A stretch of 64,000 nucleotides of DNA from Candidatus Jettenia caeni (GTDB lineage: Bacteria; Planctomycetota; Brocadiia; Brocadiales; Brocadiaceae): positions 1,488,401 through 1,552,400 of the forward strand of contig BAFH01000003.1 in NCBI GenBank assembly GCA_000296795.1, given 5' to 3'. This document shows, piece by piece, positions 47,119 to 56,218 of this stretch. The first letter of the stretch is position 1; the number at the start of each line of letters is the position of its first letter. The translations under genes and the position numbers were made by a program. Under the pieces are notes generated by a model. It was not told the DNA's origin, did no database searches, and worked only from the letters and a program-made list of their open reading frames with translations.

Positions 47119-47348
47119 ATAGTATCCAATAAATGAAACCGGACAGAATAGGGAGAAAGCTGAGTCTTTGGCTAATGGGTAAGTGTATGAAATGGAGAGG
47201 ATTCTGAAAATGTCATTACGAGGGTAGTGTCCGAAGCAATCCTTTGAATAGTTCAGAAGAGATTGCTTCGGAAAAGACCCTCGCAATGACAGACTGGGGA
47301 ATCTTTCTGTAGTTGATGATATGTTCGGTTTCATTATTCGGATACTAT
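47119..47348. mobile_element. Inverted-repeat element, family E, with an inner palindrome
   Basis: Ends ATAGTATCC...ATGAAACCGGACA and TGTTCGGTTTCAT...GGATACTAT mirror each other across 230 bp. Inside, 47211-47291 is an 81-bp inverted repeat (TGTCATTACGAGGGT / ACCCTCGCAATGACA). Most of it recurs inverted at 33990-34186. The adjoining 46951-47118 holds no gene. Confidence 0.65.
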
Positions 47349-47436
47349 GTTTGCGCTAAAGAGGAAGTTCTTATTGGAAATTTACCCACACAGAACTTAG
47401 AAGACCCTTAATTGAAATAGATTTTTTAGATACGGG

Positions 47437-47919
47437 AAAGTCCCCCTTAACAAAGGGGGATTCAGGGGGTTGTTTTCCTTGACAAGGGGTGTTAAAAATA
47501 TCATATGAGGATTTACTATAATTCAAAATTAAAAATCCTTTCCAGAGAACTCAGAAAAAAGAGTACTTTGTCAGAGGTCTTACTCTGGAATATATTAAAA
47601 GGCAAGAAAATAAAAGGGTATCAGTTCATGCGGCAAAAGCCCATTGGCGACTATATCGTTGATTTCTTTTGTAATAAGCTAAAATTGGTAATTGAAATTG
47701 ATGGTATTAGCCATAATGAAAAATCTGCGAGCGATCAAATAAGACAACAGAAGTTAGAATCATTAGGTTTATCGGTGTTACGGTTTTATGAATGGGATGT
47801 TAAAAAAGATATACACGCTGTAGTGCGGGTAATTGAAAACTGGATAGAAGAATTTGAAAGGAAAGATACAACTACAAAAAACACAACCCCCTGAATCCTC
47901 CTTTATTAAGGGGGACTTT
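47437..47919. mobile_element. TIR-bounded DUF559 element
   Basis: Left AAAGTCCCCCTTAACAAAGG (from 47437) and right CCTTTATTAAGGGGGACTTT (to 47919) start a pair of ~40-bp inverted repeats that continue GGGATTCAGGGGGTTG inward with only a few mismatches. They enclose one gene and nothing else; its stop codon lies in the right repeat. Each repeat is itself a CCCCCTT/AAGGGGG hairpin, like REP sequences. No clear target-site duplication was found. Confidence 0.65.
47505..47894 (+). CDS. DUF559 endonuclease-like protein
   Basis: A 129-residue DUF559 protein, related to Vsr/PD-(D/E)XK nucleases. It has the usual ELRKKSTLSEVLLWNILKGK start, then FMRQKPIGDYIVDFFC with D53, and LVIEIDGISH with E64 and D66, the probable metal site. 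It ends LRFYEWDVKKDIHAVVRVI. Family members are thought to be DNA nucleases, without a firm role. No ribosome binding site is visible. The last codons (TTTKNTTP) and the stop are read from the right inverted repeat. Confidence 0.85.
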   Translation: MRIYYNSKLKILSRELRKKSTLSEVLLWNILKGKKIKGYQFMRQKPIGDYIVDFFCNKLKLVIEIDGISHNEKSASDQIRQQKLESLGLSVLRFYEWDVKKDIHAVVRVIENWIEEFERKDTTTKNTTP

Positions 47920-48162
47920 GTGGGTTATGCAGAAAAGGATGGGATATTACCATCGAGGTTACTATTAACGGAGTACGTGATATCATATGAGGTGTTATCC
48001 CATTGCCAAGACAATATTTTGATAATAAAATTACAGATTATCATTGAAAGAAGATAAGAAGAGAATATGATTGATTTAATGGGAAAACCAGCACATCCGG
48101 GAATTTGAAACATCTCCGGAACTTTGGATAAATCTCCAGAATCAATACAAGAGAAATAAACT

Positions 48163-49062
48163 ATGCGAATTGCTATTACCGGTTTAACAGGATTTTTGGG
48201 CTATTATGTAGCAAAAAGGCTTTTTGAAAGGGATGTTCAGATCCAGGCCATGATAAGAAACGACAGCAAAACCTTGCATCTGTCGGATTATCAAAAAAAA
48301 ATTACCTTTGTAAGAGGAGATCTTACTGATAAAGAAACTGTGGGGAAATTTGTCCAGGGCGCCGATGTTGTTATCCATATGGCGTATGAGCGAAAGGGCG
48401 CTACCTTTCAGGAGGCGGCCAATAAGGATCTGAAAAGATTCGTAGAGGCAAATCTTTTCGGTAGCATAGAATTGTTAGAGGCATCGAAGCAAGCCCATAT
48501 CAGGCAATTCATCTTTATCAGCTCCTGCGCAGTGTATGGGCACATCTTTCCTCATATCAAGCTGGATGAATTCCATCCCCTGATACCCGATTCAAACTAC
48601 GGCGCTTATAAGGCATCGATAGAGGCATTTTGTCATGCATACTTCACAACAAAAGCCTTTGATACAACGATTTTCCGTCCTGTAGGCATTTACGGTATCA
48701 ATCCGCACCTGGCTCACTCTGCCTGGTACCATATCGTAAAAGATATTAAGCACGGGTGTAATATAGAGGTTTCCGGCGGCGGAAAGATAGTTTGTGCGGA
48801 GAATGTAGCACAGGCTATAGATTTGGCAATTGACAACAAAGAGACCTCAGGAAAGATTTATAACCTGGTCGACTTCTACGCAGATAACATGAGCATAGCC
48901 CGTATTGCAAAAGAACTCTGTGCCTCCAACTCCCATATCAGCGGCACACCTAAGCAGCCTGTCAATACAATTGATAACACTCAATCCAGGATGTTAGGTG
49001 TGCGCTATACAGGAATTGAGGGTTTAAGGCGATATATTCAAGAATTACTACGTTGTATGTAA
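48163..49062 (+). CDS. NAD-dependent epimerase/dehydratase (extended SDR)
   Basis: A 299-residue extended short-chain dehydrogenase. The Rossmann entry is ITGLTGFLG (GxxGxxG); RGDLTD and FISSCAVYG follow, with the catalytic Tyr and Lys in YGAYKAS; FRPVGIYG closes the substrate part. The group acts on nucleotide sugars or related hydroxy-carbonyl compounds; the specific substrate is not evident. It precedes the MidA-like gene by 29 bp and may share its transcript. The 243 bp before it (47920-48162) show nothing recognisable. Confidence 0.85.
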   Translation: MRIAITGLTGFLGYYVAKRLFERDVQIQAMIRNDSKTLHLSDYQKKITFVRGDLTDKETVGKFVQGADVVIHMAYERKGATFQEAANKDLKRFVEANLFGSIELLEASKQAHIRQFIFISSCAVYGHIFPHIKLDEFHPLIPDSNYGAYKASIEAFCHAYFTTKAFDTTIFRPVGIYGINPHLAHSAWYHIVKDIKHGCNIEVSGGGKIVCAENVAQAIDLAIDNKETSGKIYNLVDFYADNMSIARIAKELCASNSHISGTPKQPVNTIDNTQSRMLGVRYTGIEGLRRYIQELLRCM

Positions 49063-49091
49063 CTATAAAAGCATAATGGAGGGGGAAAACC

Positions 49092-50270
49092 TTGTGTTCG
49101 TCCCGCGATTTACCCCGTATGCAGTCTCTTAAAGACCTGATTGTAGAAAAAATACAGAAAAAAGGGAAGATTCCCTTTGCCGAATTTATGCAAACAGTGT
49201 TATATCATCCGCACTATGGCTATTATAACGCAGAGAAGGAGCGGATAGGAAAATTTGGGGATTATTATACAAGCCCTACGATCCACAGAATATTTGGGGA
49301 ACTTATTGCAAAGCAATTGGAAGAGATGTGGAAGATAATGGGAGAAGGGATATTCAGCGTTGTTGAGATAGGCGCCAATAGAGGCTGGCTATGTTATGAT
49401 ATTGTGCAATGTATAAGAAAGGAATATCCGGAATTTTACCGGTATCTCCGCTATACCATCATTGAAACCAACCCTTATGCAAAGGAAAGACAAAGAGCAC
49501 TTTTGGACTCTATTGAATCGACAGATAAAAAGATTTCGTGGCATACCCGCGCCAAAGATGGATTCTCATTCGGCAAGATTCAAGGATGTTTCTTATCGAA
49601 TGAATTTATTGATGCGCTACCCGTTCACCGGCTCAGGGTAAAAAATAAGACTTTAAAAGAAATTTATGTGGGTTATAATGGTCTGGAGTTTTTCGAAATA
49701 GAAGATGAAGTATCCATACATGCATTAGAAAGTCATCTTGAAACGCTTCCATTAGCCGGAGAAGAAGGGCGCATATACGAAGTAAATTTAGATGCCGCTG
49801 AATGGTTAAGGCATATTTCTGAAAGACTGAGAAAAGGGTTTGTCATAACTATTGATTATGGAGATACTATTGATGGAATATACCGGGAAGGCGCTATGGA
49901 CGGAACCCTGCGATGCTTTTATAAGCATACCGTAAATAAAAATTACTACGACCAGCCTGGTGAACAAGATATTACAGCGCATGTTGATTTTACCAGCCTG
50001 ATGAATATGGGTAAATCTTTTGGATTGGAGGTTACCGGTTTTACAAAACAATCTCATTATTTAATTGCCTTAGGTATTTTGGAGAGATTAGCTGCTATGG
50101 GCAATGATTTTGAAACATTACTGAAGGTAAAAAATCTTTTCCATCCGGAAGGAATGGGAGAGATATTCAAGATACTAATCCAGCATAAGAATATTGAAAA
50201 TCCTCAACTTATGGGTTTAAGACCTTTATGCTCATTACCTATAGTCAACACTAAAACGAAGGTAACGTAA
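49092..50270 (+). CDS. MidA/NDUFAF7-family SAM-dependent methyltransferase
   Basis: A 392-residue COG1565 protein. The family start is GKIPFAEFMQTVLYHPHYGY, followed by GDYYTSPTIHRIFGELIAKQ, the SAM motif VVEIGANRGWL, and SNEFIDALPVHRL. The mitochondrial homologue NDUFAF7 dimethylates an arginine in complex I; bacterial targets are mostly unknown. TTG at 49092 is used because GGAGGG lies about 9 bp upstream; an in-frame ATG follows at 49119. Confidence 0.85.
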   Translation: MCSSRDLPRMQSLKDLIVEKIQKKGKIPFAEFMQTVLYHPHYGYYNAEKERIGKFGDYYTSPTIHRIFGELIAKQLEEMWKIMGEGIFSVVEIGANRGWLCYDIVQCIRKEYPEFYRYLRYTIIETNPYAKERQRALLDSIESTDKKISWHTRAKDGFSFGKIQGCFLSNEFIDALPVHRLRVKNKTLKEIYVGYNGLEFFEIEDEVSIHALESHLETLPLAGEEGRIYEVNLDAAEWLRHISERLRKGFVITIDYGDTIDGIYREGAMDGTLRCFYKHTVNKNYYDQPGEQDITAHVDFTSLMNMGKSFGLEVTGFTKQSHYLIALGILERLAAMGNDFETLLKVKNLFHPEGMGEIFKILIQHKNIENPQLMGLRPLCSLPIVNTKTKVT

Positions 50271-50316
50271 GGCAAGGCTTTCGCTACCGTATCTATTACT
50301 ACAGAAAGGAGTTCGC

Positions 50317-50562
50317 ATGAAGATAAGTTACACATCAGAGCCTTCTTCTATGATGGAAATACTGATGGAGGCAATCAAAAGGGAGCAGGAATCTTACGAT
50401 TATTACTATCGGGCTGCATTACAAGCAGCAAAGCCTGCTACCCGTAAGCTGTTGCTGAATTTAGCAGATTGGGAAAAAGGACATATCGAAGAACTTACGA
50501 ACCATGTGATGGAACTTAAGGCCCAAATGGAGATTGACCGGGCTATGACCGGTGGTTTGTAA
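50317..50562 (+). CDS. Small ferritin-like (rubrerythrin-type) protein
   Basis: An 81-residue protein with the two helices of a half ferritin-like fold: MEAIKREQESYDYYYRAA and LADWEKGHIEELTNHVMELK. The spacing of Glu, Tyr and ExxH (EKGH) fits the iron ligands of rubrerythrin; two chains would be needed for a complete four-helix diiron site. A strong AAAGGAG lies before the ATG. It may protect against oxygen or store iron; that is inference. Confidence 0.7.
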   Translation: MKISYTSEPSSMMEILMEAIKREQESYDYYYRAALQAAKPATRKLLLNLADWEKGHIEELTNHVMELKAQMEIDRAMTGGL

Positions 50563-50684
50563 AACTCACAGGTGTTAAGAAGCGTATCATTGCGGGAAGC
50601 AAAGCGAAGAAATAATCCTTAAATTCGCGCTTATCCGTGTAAATTCGTGGCTAAGTGGCTAATATATTAAAGATGGAGAAAACG

Positions 50685-51653
50685 ATGGATATTAAGCGAG
50701 AAGATCTCGTACAGCTATACTATTATCTGAGATTGACCCGAAGGCTGGAAGAACGGTTTACATCGCTCTATCATCAGGGAAAGATACTGGGAGGCGCATG
50801 GACAAGTAATGGTACAGAGGCTGTTTCTGTCGGGTACGGCTATGCCCTTAAGAGAGACGATATAGCAGCTCCTTATTTCAGGGATATGGGAGTTTTCCTG
50901 GTCAGAGGTATTACCCCAAAGCGCCTTATGGCTCAATATCTCGGGCGAAAGACCGGTGTTACTGGTGGTAAGGAAGGGAATGTTCATGTTGGGGATTTGA
51001 ATTTTGGTGTTATTGGATTCCCCAGTCATCTGGCGGATAATTATCCTGTAGGAGCAGGTGTTGCTCTCGCCTTTAAGATACGGGGCGAAAAAAGGGTTGT
51101 TGCCGCATGCACCGGGGATGGTGGAACGAGCCGTGGTGATTTTCATGAGGGGATGAATCTCGCATCGGTAAGGAAATTACCGATTGTGTTTATCTGTAAC
51201 AATAACCAATATGCCTACTCGACGCCATTGCAGTTACAAATGGCCATTAAAAATATTGCGGACCGCTCCCTTGCTTATAATATCCCCGGTAAAATTGTAG
51301 ACGGAAACAATGTGATAGCCGTTTATACTGCGGCAAAGGAAGCCTACGAGGTCGCAAGAGATGGCGGCGGCCCTACCTTTATAGAATGCAAGACCATGAG
51401 GATGCACGGTCATTCAGAACATGACAGCGCTAAATATGTGCCGCGGGAATTATTGGAAGAGTGGAAGAAGAAAGACCCGATTTTGCATATGGAAAACTAT
51501 TTGCTGGAAGGTAGTATATCTACAAGAGAGGAACTGGAAGACATCGACACACGGGTAAAAAAAGAGGTTGACGAGGCTGAGGCATTTGCGGAGGAAAGTC
51601 CATATCCTGATCCGGAAGACTGCCTGAAGGGTGTTTATGCAACACCTCTCTAG
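50685..51653 (+). CDS. Thiamine-dependent 2-oxoacid (pyruvate/acetoin-type) dehydrogenase E1 alpha
   Basis: A 322-residue E1 alpha subunit. The thiamine diphosphate motif runs from ACTGDGGTSRGDFHEGMNLA to IVFICNNNQYAYST (GDG...NN). EGNVHVGD, GFPSHLADNYPVGAGVALA and RMHGHSEHD also fit. It decarboxylates pyruvate or a similar oxoacid with E1 beta. ATG 50685 has GGAG 7 bp upstream; in-frame starts at 50655 and 50673 lack one. E1 beta follows after a 450-bp gap filled with REP-like repeats. Confidence 0.9.
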   Translation: MDIKREDLVQLYYYLRLTRRLEERFTSLYHQGKILGGAWTSNGTEAVSVGYGYALKRDDIAAPYFRDMGVFLVRGITPKRLMAQYLGRKTGVTGGKEGNVHVGDLNFGVIGFPSHLADNYPVGAGVALAFKIRGEKRVVAACTGDGGTSRGDFHEGMNLASVRKLPIVFICNNNQYAYSTPLQLQMAIKNIADRSLAYNIPGKIVDGNNVIAVYTAAKEAYEVARDGGGPTFIECKTMRMHGHSEHDSAKYVPRELLEEWKKKDPILHMENYLLEGSISTREELEDIDTRVKKEVDEAEAFAEESPYPDPEDCLKGVYATPL

Positions 51654-51782
51654 AAGAAAGGTAAGTATAGTAATCTCAAAACAAAATGTCACAGAGTAGA
51701 GTAAAATTTCCCAGAAAGTACAGATCAGTTTTTCCTCATCCCAAAGAAACGGCGTGATAGAGTATCAAGGTATTTTTGTCTC

Positions 51783-51855
51783 ATAATCCCGAAGGGATGG
51801 TATGATTATAGCAAAAAGCAGAAGAAAGGATTTGAACCCCGAAGGGGTGGCATGG
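51783..51855. repeat. REP-like dispersed repeat, copy 2
   Basis: ATCCCGAAGGGAT and ACCCCGAAGGGGT hairpins with GGTATGATTATAGCAAAAAG between, matching 14524-14599. A half copy in opposite orientation (TATAATCATGACAGCCCTTC) is at 51950-51980, so the E1 alpha-E1 beta spacer holds an inverted pair. I see no gene in 51654-52110. Confidence 0.7.
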
Positions 51856-52110
51856 AAAACCCGTGTATACCTGTCATTGCCTGGGAATTTGCCGTTGTTT
51901 TCTAATAATTATTTCTTCAGGGTTGTTGATTTTGGGGTTATTCATTATCTATAATCATGACAGCCCTTCGGGCTTGAAATAGAGATCATCTTCATTGTAT
52001 CTGTTATCACTTCTGAATTATAGGGTATTTTTGTACTATCATGATCTCAAAAATAAAGCGACATTTTCTTTTAACATTACTTATAGTTCATGAAAAAGAA
52101 AAGGAAAAGT

Positions 52111-53085
52111 ATGAAAGAGATTACCTATCTTGAAGCAATTAAACAGGCAATGGACGAAGAAATGACAAGAGATCCAGGCGTGTTTATTTTGGGTGAAGAT
52201 GTTGGGATTTTTGGCGGCGCTTTCCGTGCGACTGAAGGATTTTTGGAAAAGTACGGAACATGGCGGGTTATTGACACTCCATTATCTGAATCCGGCTTTA
52301 CCGGCGCTGCAATTGGTGCGGCGCTCGCTGGTATGCGGCCAATAGTGGAAATGCAGTTTGCAGATTTTATCACATGTTCCTTTGACCAGTTGGTAACGGT
52401 GGCGGCAAAGAACCATTACCGATGGGGAGCGGCGACTCCGATTGTCGTGCGGGCGCCGTGCGGGGGGAATATTCATGGCGGACCATTCCACTCCCAGTGT
52501 ATTGAAGGATACTTCTTTAATGTGCCCGGATTAAAAATCGTTTTTCCTTCCACGGTATATGATGCGAAAGGTTTATTAAAGGCGGCGATTCGCGATAATG
52601 ATCCTGTTATTTATTGTGAACATAAATACCTCTATAGACGTATCAAAGATTCCATTCCCGAAGAAGATTACGTTGTGCCGATAGGGAGGGCCAGGGTTGC
52701 TCTGGAAGGAAATGATGTATCGGTTATTACCTATGGAGCAATGGTATATACTGCCCTGGAGGCTGCGCAAAAATTAAAGGAACAGGGTTGTTCGGTTGAA
52801 GTTATCGATCTGAGGACTCTTCTGCCTTTAGACAACAAATCTCTGTTCGATACCGTAAAAAAAACAAACAAGGTTGTTGTGTTACATGAACAAACGAAGA
52901 CGGGCGGTGTAGGCGCCGAAGTCTCCGCCTTAATCAATGAGTACTGTTTTGATTATCTCGATGGCCCTATTATCCGCATTGCTGCCCCTGATACCCCTGT
53001 ACCCTATAGCCCGCCATTGGAAGAAGCCTTTATTCCGCAGGTAAAGGATGTCGTTTCTGCGGTAGAGAAACTCATGCGATATTAA
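52111..53085 (+). CDS. Thiamine-dependent 2-oxoacid dehydrogenase E1 beta
   Basis: A 324-residue E1 beta (transketolase-like) subunit. It begins MKEITYLEAIKQAMDEEMTR and has GEDVGIFGGAFRATEGF, DTPLSESGFTGAAIGAAL, EMQFADFITCSFDQL and the C-terminal VVVLHEQTKTGGVGAEVSA. It pairs with the E1 alpha at 50685. The ATG preceded by AAGGAAAA is chosen; another in-frame ATG is 21 bp upstream. E2 follows after 28 bp. Confidence 0.92.
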   Translation: MKEITYLEAIKQAMDEEMTRDPGVFILGEDVGIFGGAFRATEGFLEKYGTWRVIDTPLSESGFTGAAIGAALAGMRPIVEMQFADFITCSFDQLVTVAAKNHYRWGAATPIVVRAPCGGNIHGGPFHSQCIEGYFFNVPGLKIVFPSTVYDAKGLLKAAIRDNDPVIYCEHKYLYRRIKDSIPEEDYVVPIGRARVALEGNDVSVITYGAMVYTALEAAQKLKEQGCSVEVIDLRTLLPLDNKSLFDTVKKTNKVVVLHEQTKTGGVGAEVSALINEYCFDYLDGPIIRIAAPDTPVPYSPPLEEAFIPQVKDVVSAVEKLMRY

Positions 53086-53113
53086 TAAGCATTCGTAAGA
53101 GGAGGTTAAGAAT

Positions 53114-54364
53114 ATGCCTATTGACGTGATTATGCCACAGATGGGTGAAAGCGTAGCTGAAGGAACTATTCTCAAATGGCTTGTACAAGAAGGGGACCGT
53201 GTTGAGAAGGAACAACCTATCGTTGAAATAAGTACCGATAAGATTGATACCGAAGTGCCTGCATCCGTTACCGGTGTTATAAAGAAAATTCTGTATCCTG
53301 AAGGAAAGACAGTGCCGGTACAGACAGTAATTGCTTACCTTGAGGCTGTTGAACAAACAGAAGACGCAGATATACCAGAAGAAAAGCTCAAGGCAGCAAA
53401 GGCGGTTGAAAAAGCAAAGGTACCGGAAGAAATTGAAAAAGCAGAAGAGAAAGAAAGAAGATACTCGCCCCTGGTGCGGAAATTAGCTCAGGAATATGCT
53501 ATTAATCTGGAAGAAGTAAAGGGTACGGGTGAAGGAGGCCGTGTTACAAAAAAAGACGTTATGGATTATATGGCTTCAAAAGCCGTTACTTCTGCGCCTT
53601 CCCGAACAGAAGGCGAAACAAAGATTTTTGAGAGAGAAACGCTTATTCCTTTCAATCCCAAGCGAAAGATTACCGCCGGCAGGATGGTACAAAGCAAGCG
53701 GGCAGCAGCTCATGTAACAACCGTATTTGAGATTGATATGACATCTATTGAACGATATCGGGAATTGAACAAAGACGCCCTGAAAAGAGAGGAGATACAT
53801 CTTACGTATCTGCCGTTCGTAACGCTTGCAACAGCACGCGCACTTAAAGAACATCCTCTCCTGAACTCCTCCTGGACAGATGAGGGTATCGTGCAGAAAA
53901 ATTATTATAATATAGGAATAGCCGTATCTCTTGAGGATGGACTCATCGTTCCTGTAATACAAGATGCTGATAAAAAGGATCTGCTGCAATTAGCTCAGGA
54001 AATTCAGGATCTGGCTCAACGTTCGCGCACAAAGAGATTAAAACCCGAAGATGTACAGGGAGGGACTTTCACTATTACCAATTATGGTATTAACGGAAGT
54101 TTGTTTGGAACGCCTGTCATCGTACTGCCACAAGCGGCTATATTAGGTGTTGGATCTGTACTGAAAAGACCTGTTGTCATAGCGGATGCGATTGCAATTC
54201 GTTCCATGATGTATCTCAGCCTCTCATTCGATCACCGGATTATGGATGGAGCAAATGCCGATATGTTTCTTCGCAGAATAAAAAATATTTTAGAAGGATG
54301 GGAGGTTTCCCCTTATAAGAAGGAGATATCGTATGAAAAGACAAAATCTTCTCCTCCAGCTTGA
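53114..54364 (+). CDS. Dihydrolipoamide acyltransferase (E2)
   Basis: A 416-residue E2. The single lipoyl domain (residues 1-80) has the modified lysine in STDKIDTEV. A Glu/Ala/Lys-rich linker leads to the E3-binding domain (YSPLVRKLAQEYAINL, GTGEGGRVTKKDV). The acyltransferase core ends with LSFDHRIMDGA, the HxxxDG active site. It transfers the acyl group to CoA in the complex. No E3 (dihydrolipoamide dehydrogenase) is encoded here. Its 3' end overlaps lipB by 32 bp. Confidence 0.94.
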   Translation: MPIDVIMPQMGESVAEGTILKWLVQEGDRVEKEQPIVEISTDKIDTEVPASVTGVIKKILYPEGKTVPVQTVIAYLEAVEQTEDADIPEEKLKAAKAVEKAKVPEEIEKAEEKERRYSPLVRKLAQEYAINLEEVKGTGEGGRVTKKDVMDYMASKAVTSAPSRTEGETKIFERETLIPFNPKRKITAGRMVQSKRAAAHVTTVFEIDMTSIERYRELNKDALKREEIHLTYLPFVTLATARALKEHPLLNSSWTDEGIVQKNYYNIGIAVSLEDGLIVPVIQDADKKDLLQLAQEIQDLAQRSRTKRLKPEDVQGGTFTITNYGINGSLFGTPVIVLPQAAILGVGSVLKRPVVIADAIAIRSMMYLSLSFDHRIMDGANADMFLRRIKNILEGWEVSPYKKEISYEKTKSSPPA

Positions 54365-55070
54365 TATCATGGAATACGGTGAAGCCTGGGAGCTTCAAAA
54401 GTTGTTATTAGACGCCAGAATTTCTGATATAATAAAAGATTGTTTTCTCTTACTTCAGCACCCTCCTACTTTTACGTTTGGCCGCAGATATAAAGAAATT
54501 AATTTAATAGCAAATAAAAGGCAGTATGAGGATAAGGGTTTTACCGTCTATAAAACGGACCGGGGTGGCCTGGCTACTTATCACGGTCCAGGCCAGATAG
54601 TTGGTTATCCTATTATAAAAATGTGTACCTATACGAAAGACTACTATCAATACCTGAGAATGCTGGAAGAGGTGATGATAAGGACGCTATCAGACTTTGG
54701 CATCAGGGCGGAACGAAAAGAGGAATACACAGGAGTCTGGATAAACAAGGCAAAGATCGGATTTATTGGTGTCCGGATTGCACTTGGCTATACCATGCAT
54801 GGATTCTCTCTTAATGTAAATAACGATGTATCGCCATTCAATTATATAACTCCTTGTGGAATTCAGGGAGTAACGACTACGTCTGTTCAGGAACTGTCCC
54901 GTACAAAAATATCTGTTTCTGATGTATATACGAGAATTGCCAGTCATTATTCAGAGGTATTTCAAATACAACTCCTGCCGGTTGAAATGGAACCAATATT
55001 CCAAAAGATTGGTTTTAAGAAAAAGAGGCTTCTTTGCAAAGGCGCAAACCTGAAGGTTTGTCCTGCGTAG
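54333..55070 (+). CDS. lipB: Octanoyltransferase
   Basis: A 245-residue LipB that moves octanoyl from acyl carrier protein to lipoyl domains. It has DRGGLATYHGPGQIVGYPI, the catalytic lysine in NKAKIGFIGV, and the catalytic cysteine in ITPCGIQGVTTTS. The gene starts inside the E2 gene with AAGGAG 8 bp upstream, so expression of the enzyme is tied to its substrate protein. LipA at 44180 completes the pathway. The last residues contain KGANLKVCPA, encoded by a dispersed repeat-like sequence. Confidence 0.95.
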   Translation: MKRQNLLLQLDIMEYGEAWELQKLLLDARISDIIKDCFLLLQHPPTFTFGRRYKEINLIANKRQYEDKGFTVYKTDRGGLATYHGPGQIVGYPIIKMCTYTKDYYQYLRMLEEVMIRTLSDFGIRAERKEEYTGVWINKAKIGFIGVRIALGYTMHGFSLNVNNDVSPFNYITPCGIQGVTTTSVQELSRTKISVSDVYTRIASHYSEVFQIQLLPVEMEPIFQKIGFKKKRLLCKGANLKVCPA

Positions 55071-55239
55071 TTGAAATTTCTAAATATTAAGTGAGGCACG
55101 GAAAAGCTATCCCTGCTTAAAGCCTGCAGGGCAAGGTTTGTTCATGTCACCCTTTAACATTTACAAGGATCATAATTTTATGATCAAATAAGAAGATATA
55201 AATATAAAAGACTGCAAAAATAAGATTCGTGAAAAGGGT

Positions 55240-56025
55240 ATGAAAAAAGAGATCTTTGGCAGTATAAAGGATAAGGAAATAGCTCACATAACGTATGACC
55301 GATGGATGGGAGGTCCACGCGGGCCGGAAAGAATAACATTTAAGGATGGCAGCGCTGTAATATTTAAATGCGATATCCGACATTACTGGATGGCCGATAA
55401 TCCCGATACACCAATTCGGGAAGCGATTGTTTATCAAATCGATAAGATAGTAGAACTTGGCCTGGTGCCTAAAACGATGGTGATCGATGACACCATCAAT
55501 AAAACACGATACGATGGCTCAGTTCAGGAATGGATCCAGGATGCTAAAGATGGATATCAGGTAGAAAAATTTACCGAGGAACAGAGAAAAGATTTTCTAC
55601 GGTTAAAGGTGTTTGATTTTGTAATCGGAAATAGCGACAGGCATTTAGGAAATATCTTATTTACAGAAGACGGTAAGATGCATGCTGTAGATAATAATGC
55701 CTGCCTTATTATCGATAAGCATGAGGATATTTTATCTTTTTCAGATTCAATAATACCCTTTTTTAGCAGAACTGTTGTTCATGATATGCCATATATTGTT
55801 GATCTCATAGAAAAGTTTTATGATAATAAAAACAAAATATTAGACCTCATAGATAAATATATCCATGACAATACAGAACTTGCTAAGCTTATGGTAGAGT
55901 CCAGGATTAATTATCTCTACAGGATGATAAAAAAATATAAACCATTCTCCAGAAAGTATAGAGAATGGCGAAAGGGGTTGGAGGAGGAAGTGAATGCTAT
56001 CTTACAAAGGAATGTCTTACCGTAG
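55240..56025 (+). CDS. HipA/PI3K-like kinase-fold protein
   Basis: A 261-residue protein with the catalytic core of the PI3/4-kinase, HipA and FAM20C group: FDFVIGNSDRHLGNILF with D133, H135 and N138, then HAVDNN with D151 as metal ligand. The N-terminal lobe has a strand with FKCD, a possible nucleotide lysine. The remainder is helical and charged. Substrates of bacterial members are proteins or lipids; not determinable here. There is no HipB-like antitoxin next to it, which argues against a classical toxin pair. Confidence 0.65.
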   Translation: MKKEIFGSIKDKEIAHITYDRWMGGPRGPERITFKDGSAVIFKCDIRHYWMADNPDTPIREAIVYQIDKIVELGLVPKTMVIDDTINKTRYDGSVQEWIQDAKDGYQVEKFTEEQRKDFLRLKVFDFVIGNSDRHLGNILFTEDGKMHAVDNNACLIIDKHEDILSFSDSIIPFFSRTVVHDMPYIVDLIEKFYDNKNKILDLIDKYIHDNTELAKLMVESRINYLYRMIKKYKPFSRKYREWRKGLEEEVNAILQRNVLP

Positions 56026-56088
56026 AAACCGAAAAAACCGGCAGGACAATGCATAGTTTAAAACAATAAGGCAGATTGGCGCTCTAAG

Positions 56089-56154
56089 GGCCTATCCGAA
56101 AACTTCTTTTGAAACATATTTCTTTTGTGGCTTATAGGGTTTTCGGATAGGCTC
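56089..56154. mobile_element. Palindromic element, family B
   Basis: GGGCCTATCCGAAAAC and GTTTTCGGATAGGCTC are near-perfect inverted ends 66 bp apart, the intact relative of 14278-14345. It lies between two convergently unrelated plus-strand genes and may also act as a transcription stop. Confidence 0.7.
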
Positions 56155-56218
56155 TCAGTAATTTTCTCGGTTCTCTCTCTGCGGTAAACATATGAAGTGA
56201 AGGTAAAAAATATAAGGT

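Noticed and set aside
47854-48057. 67-codon plus-strand frame after the DUF559 gene
   Set aside because: It reads the right inverted repeat and flanking AT-rich sequence; no family features.
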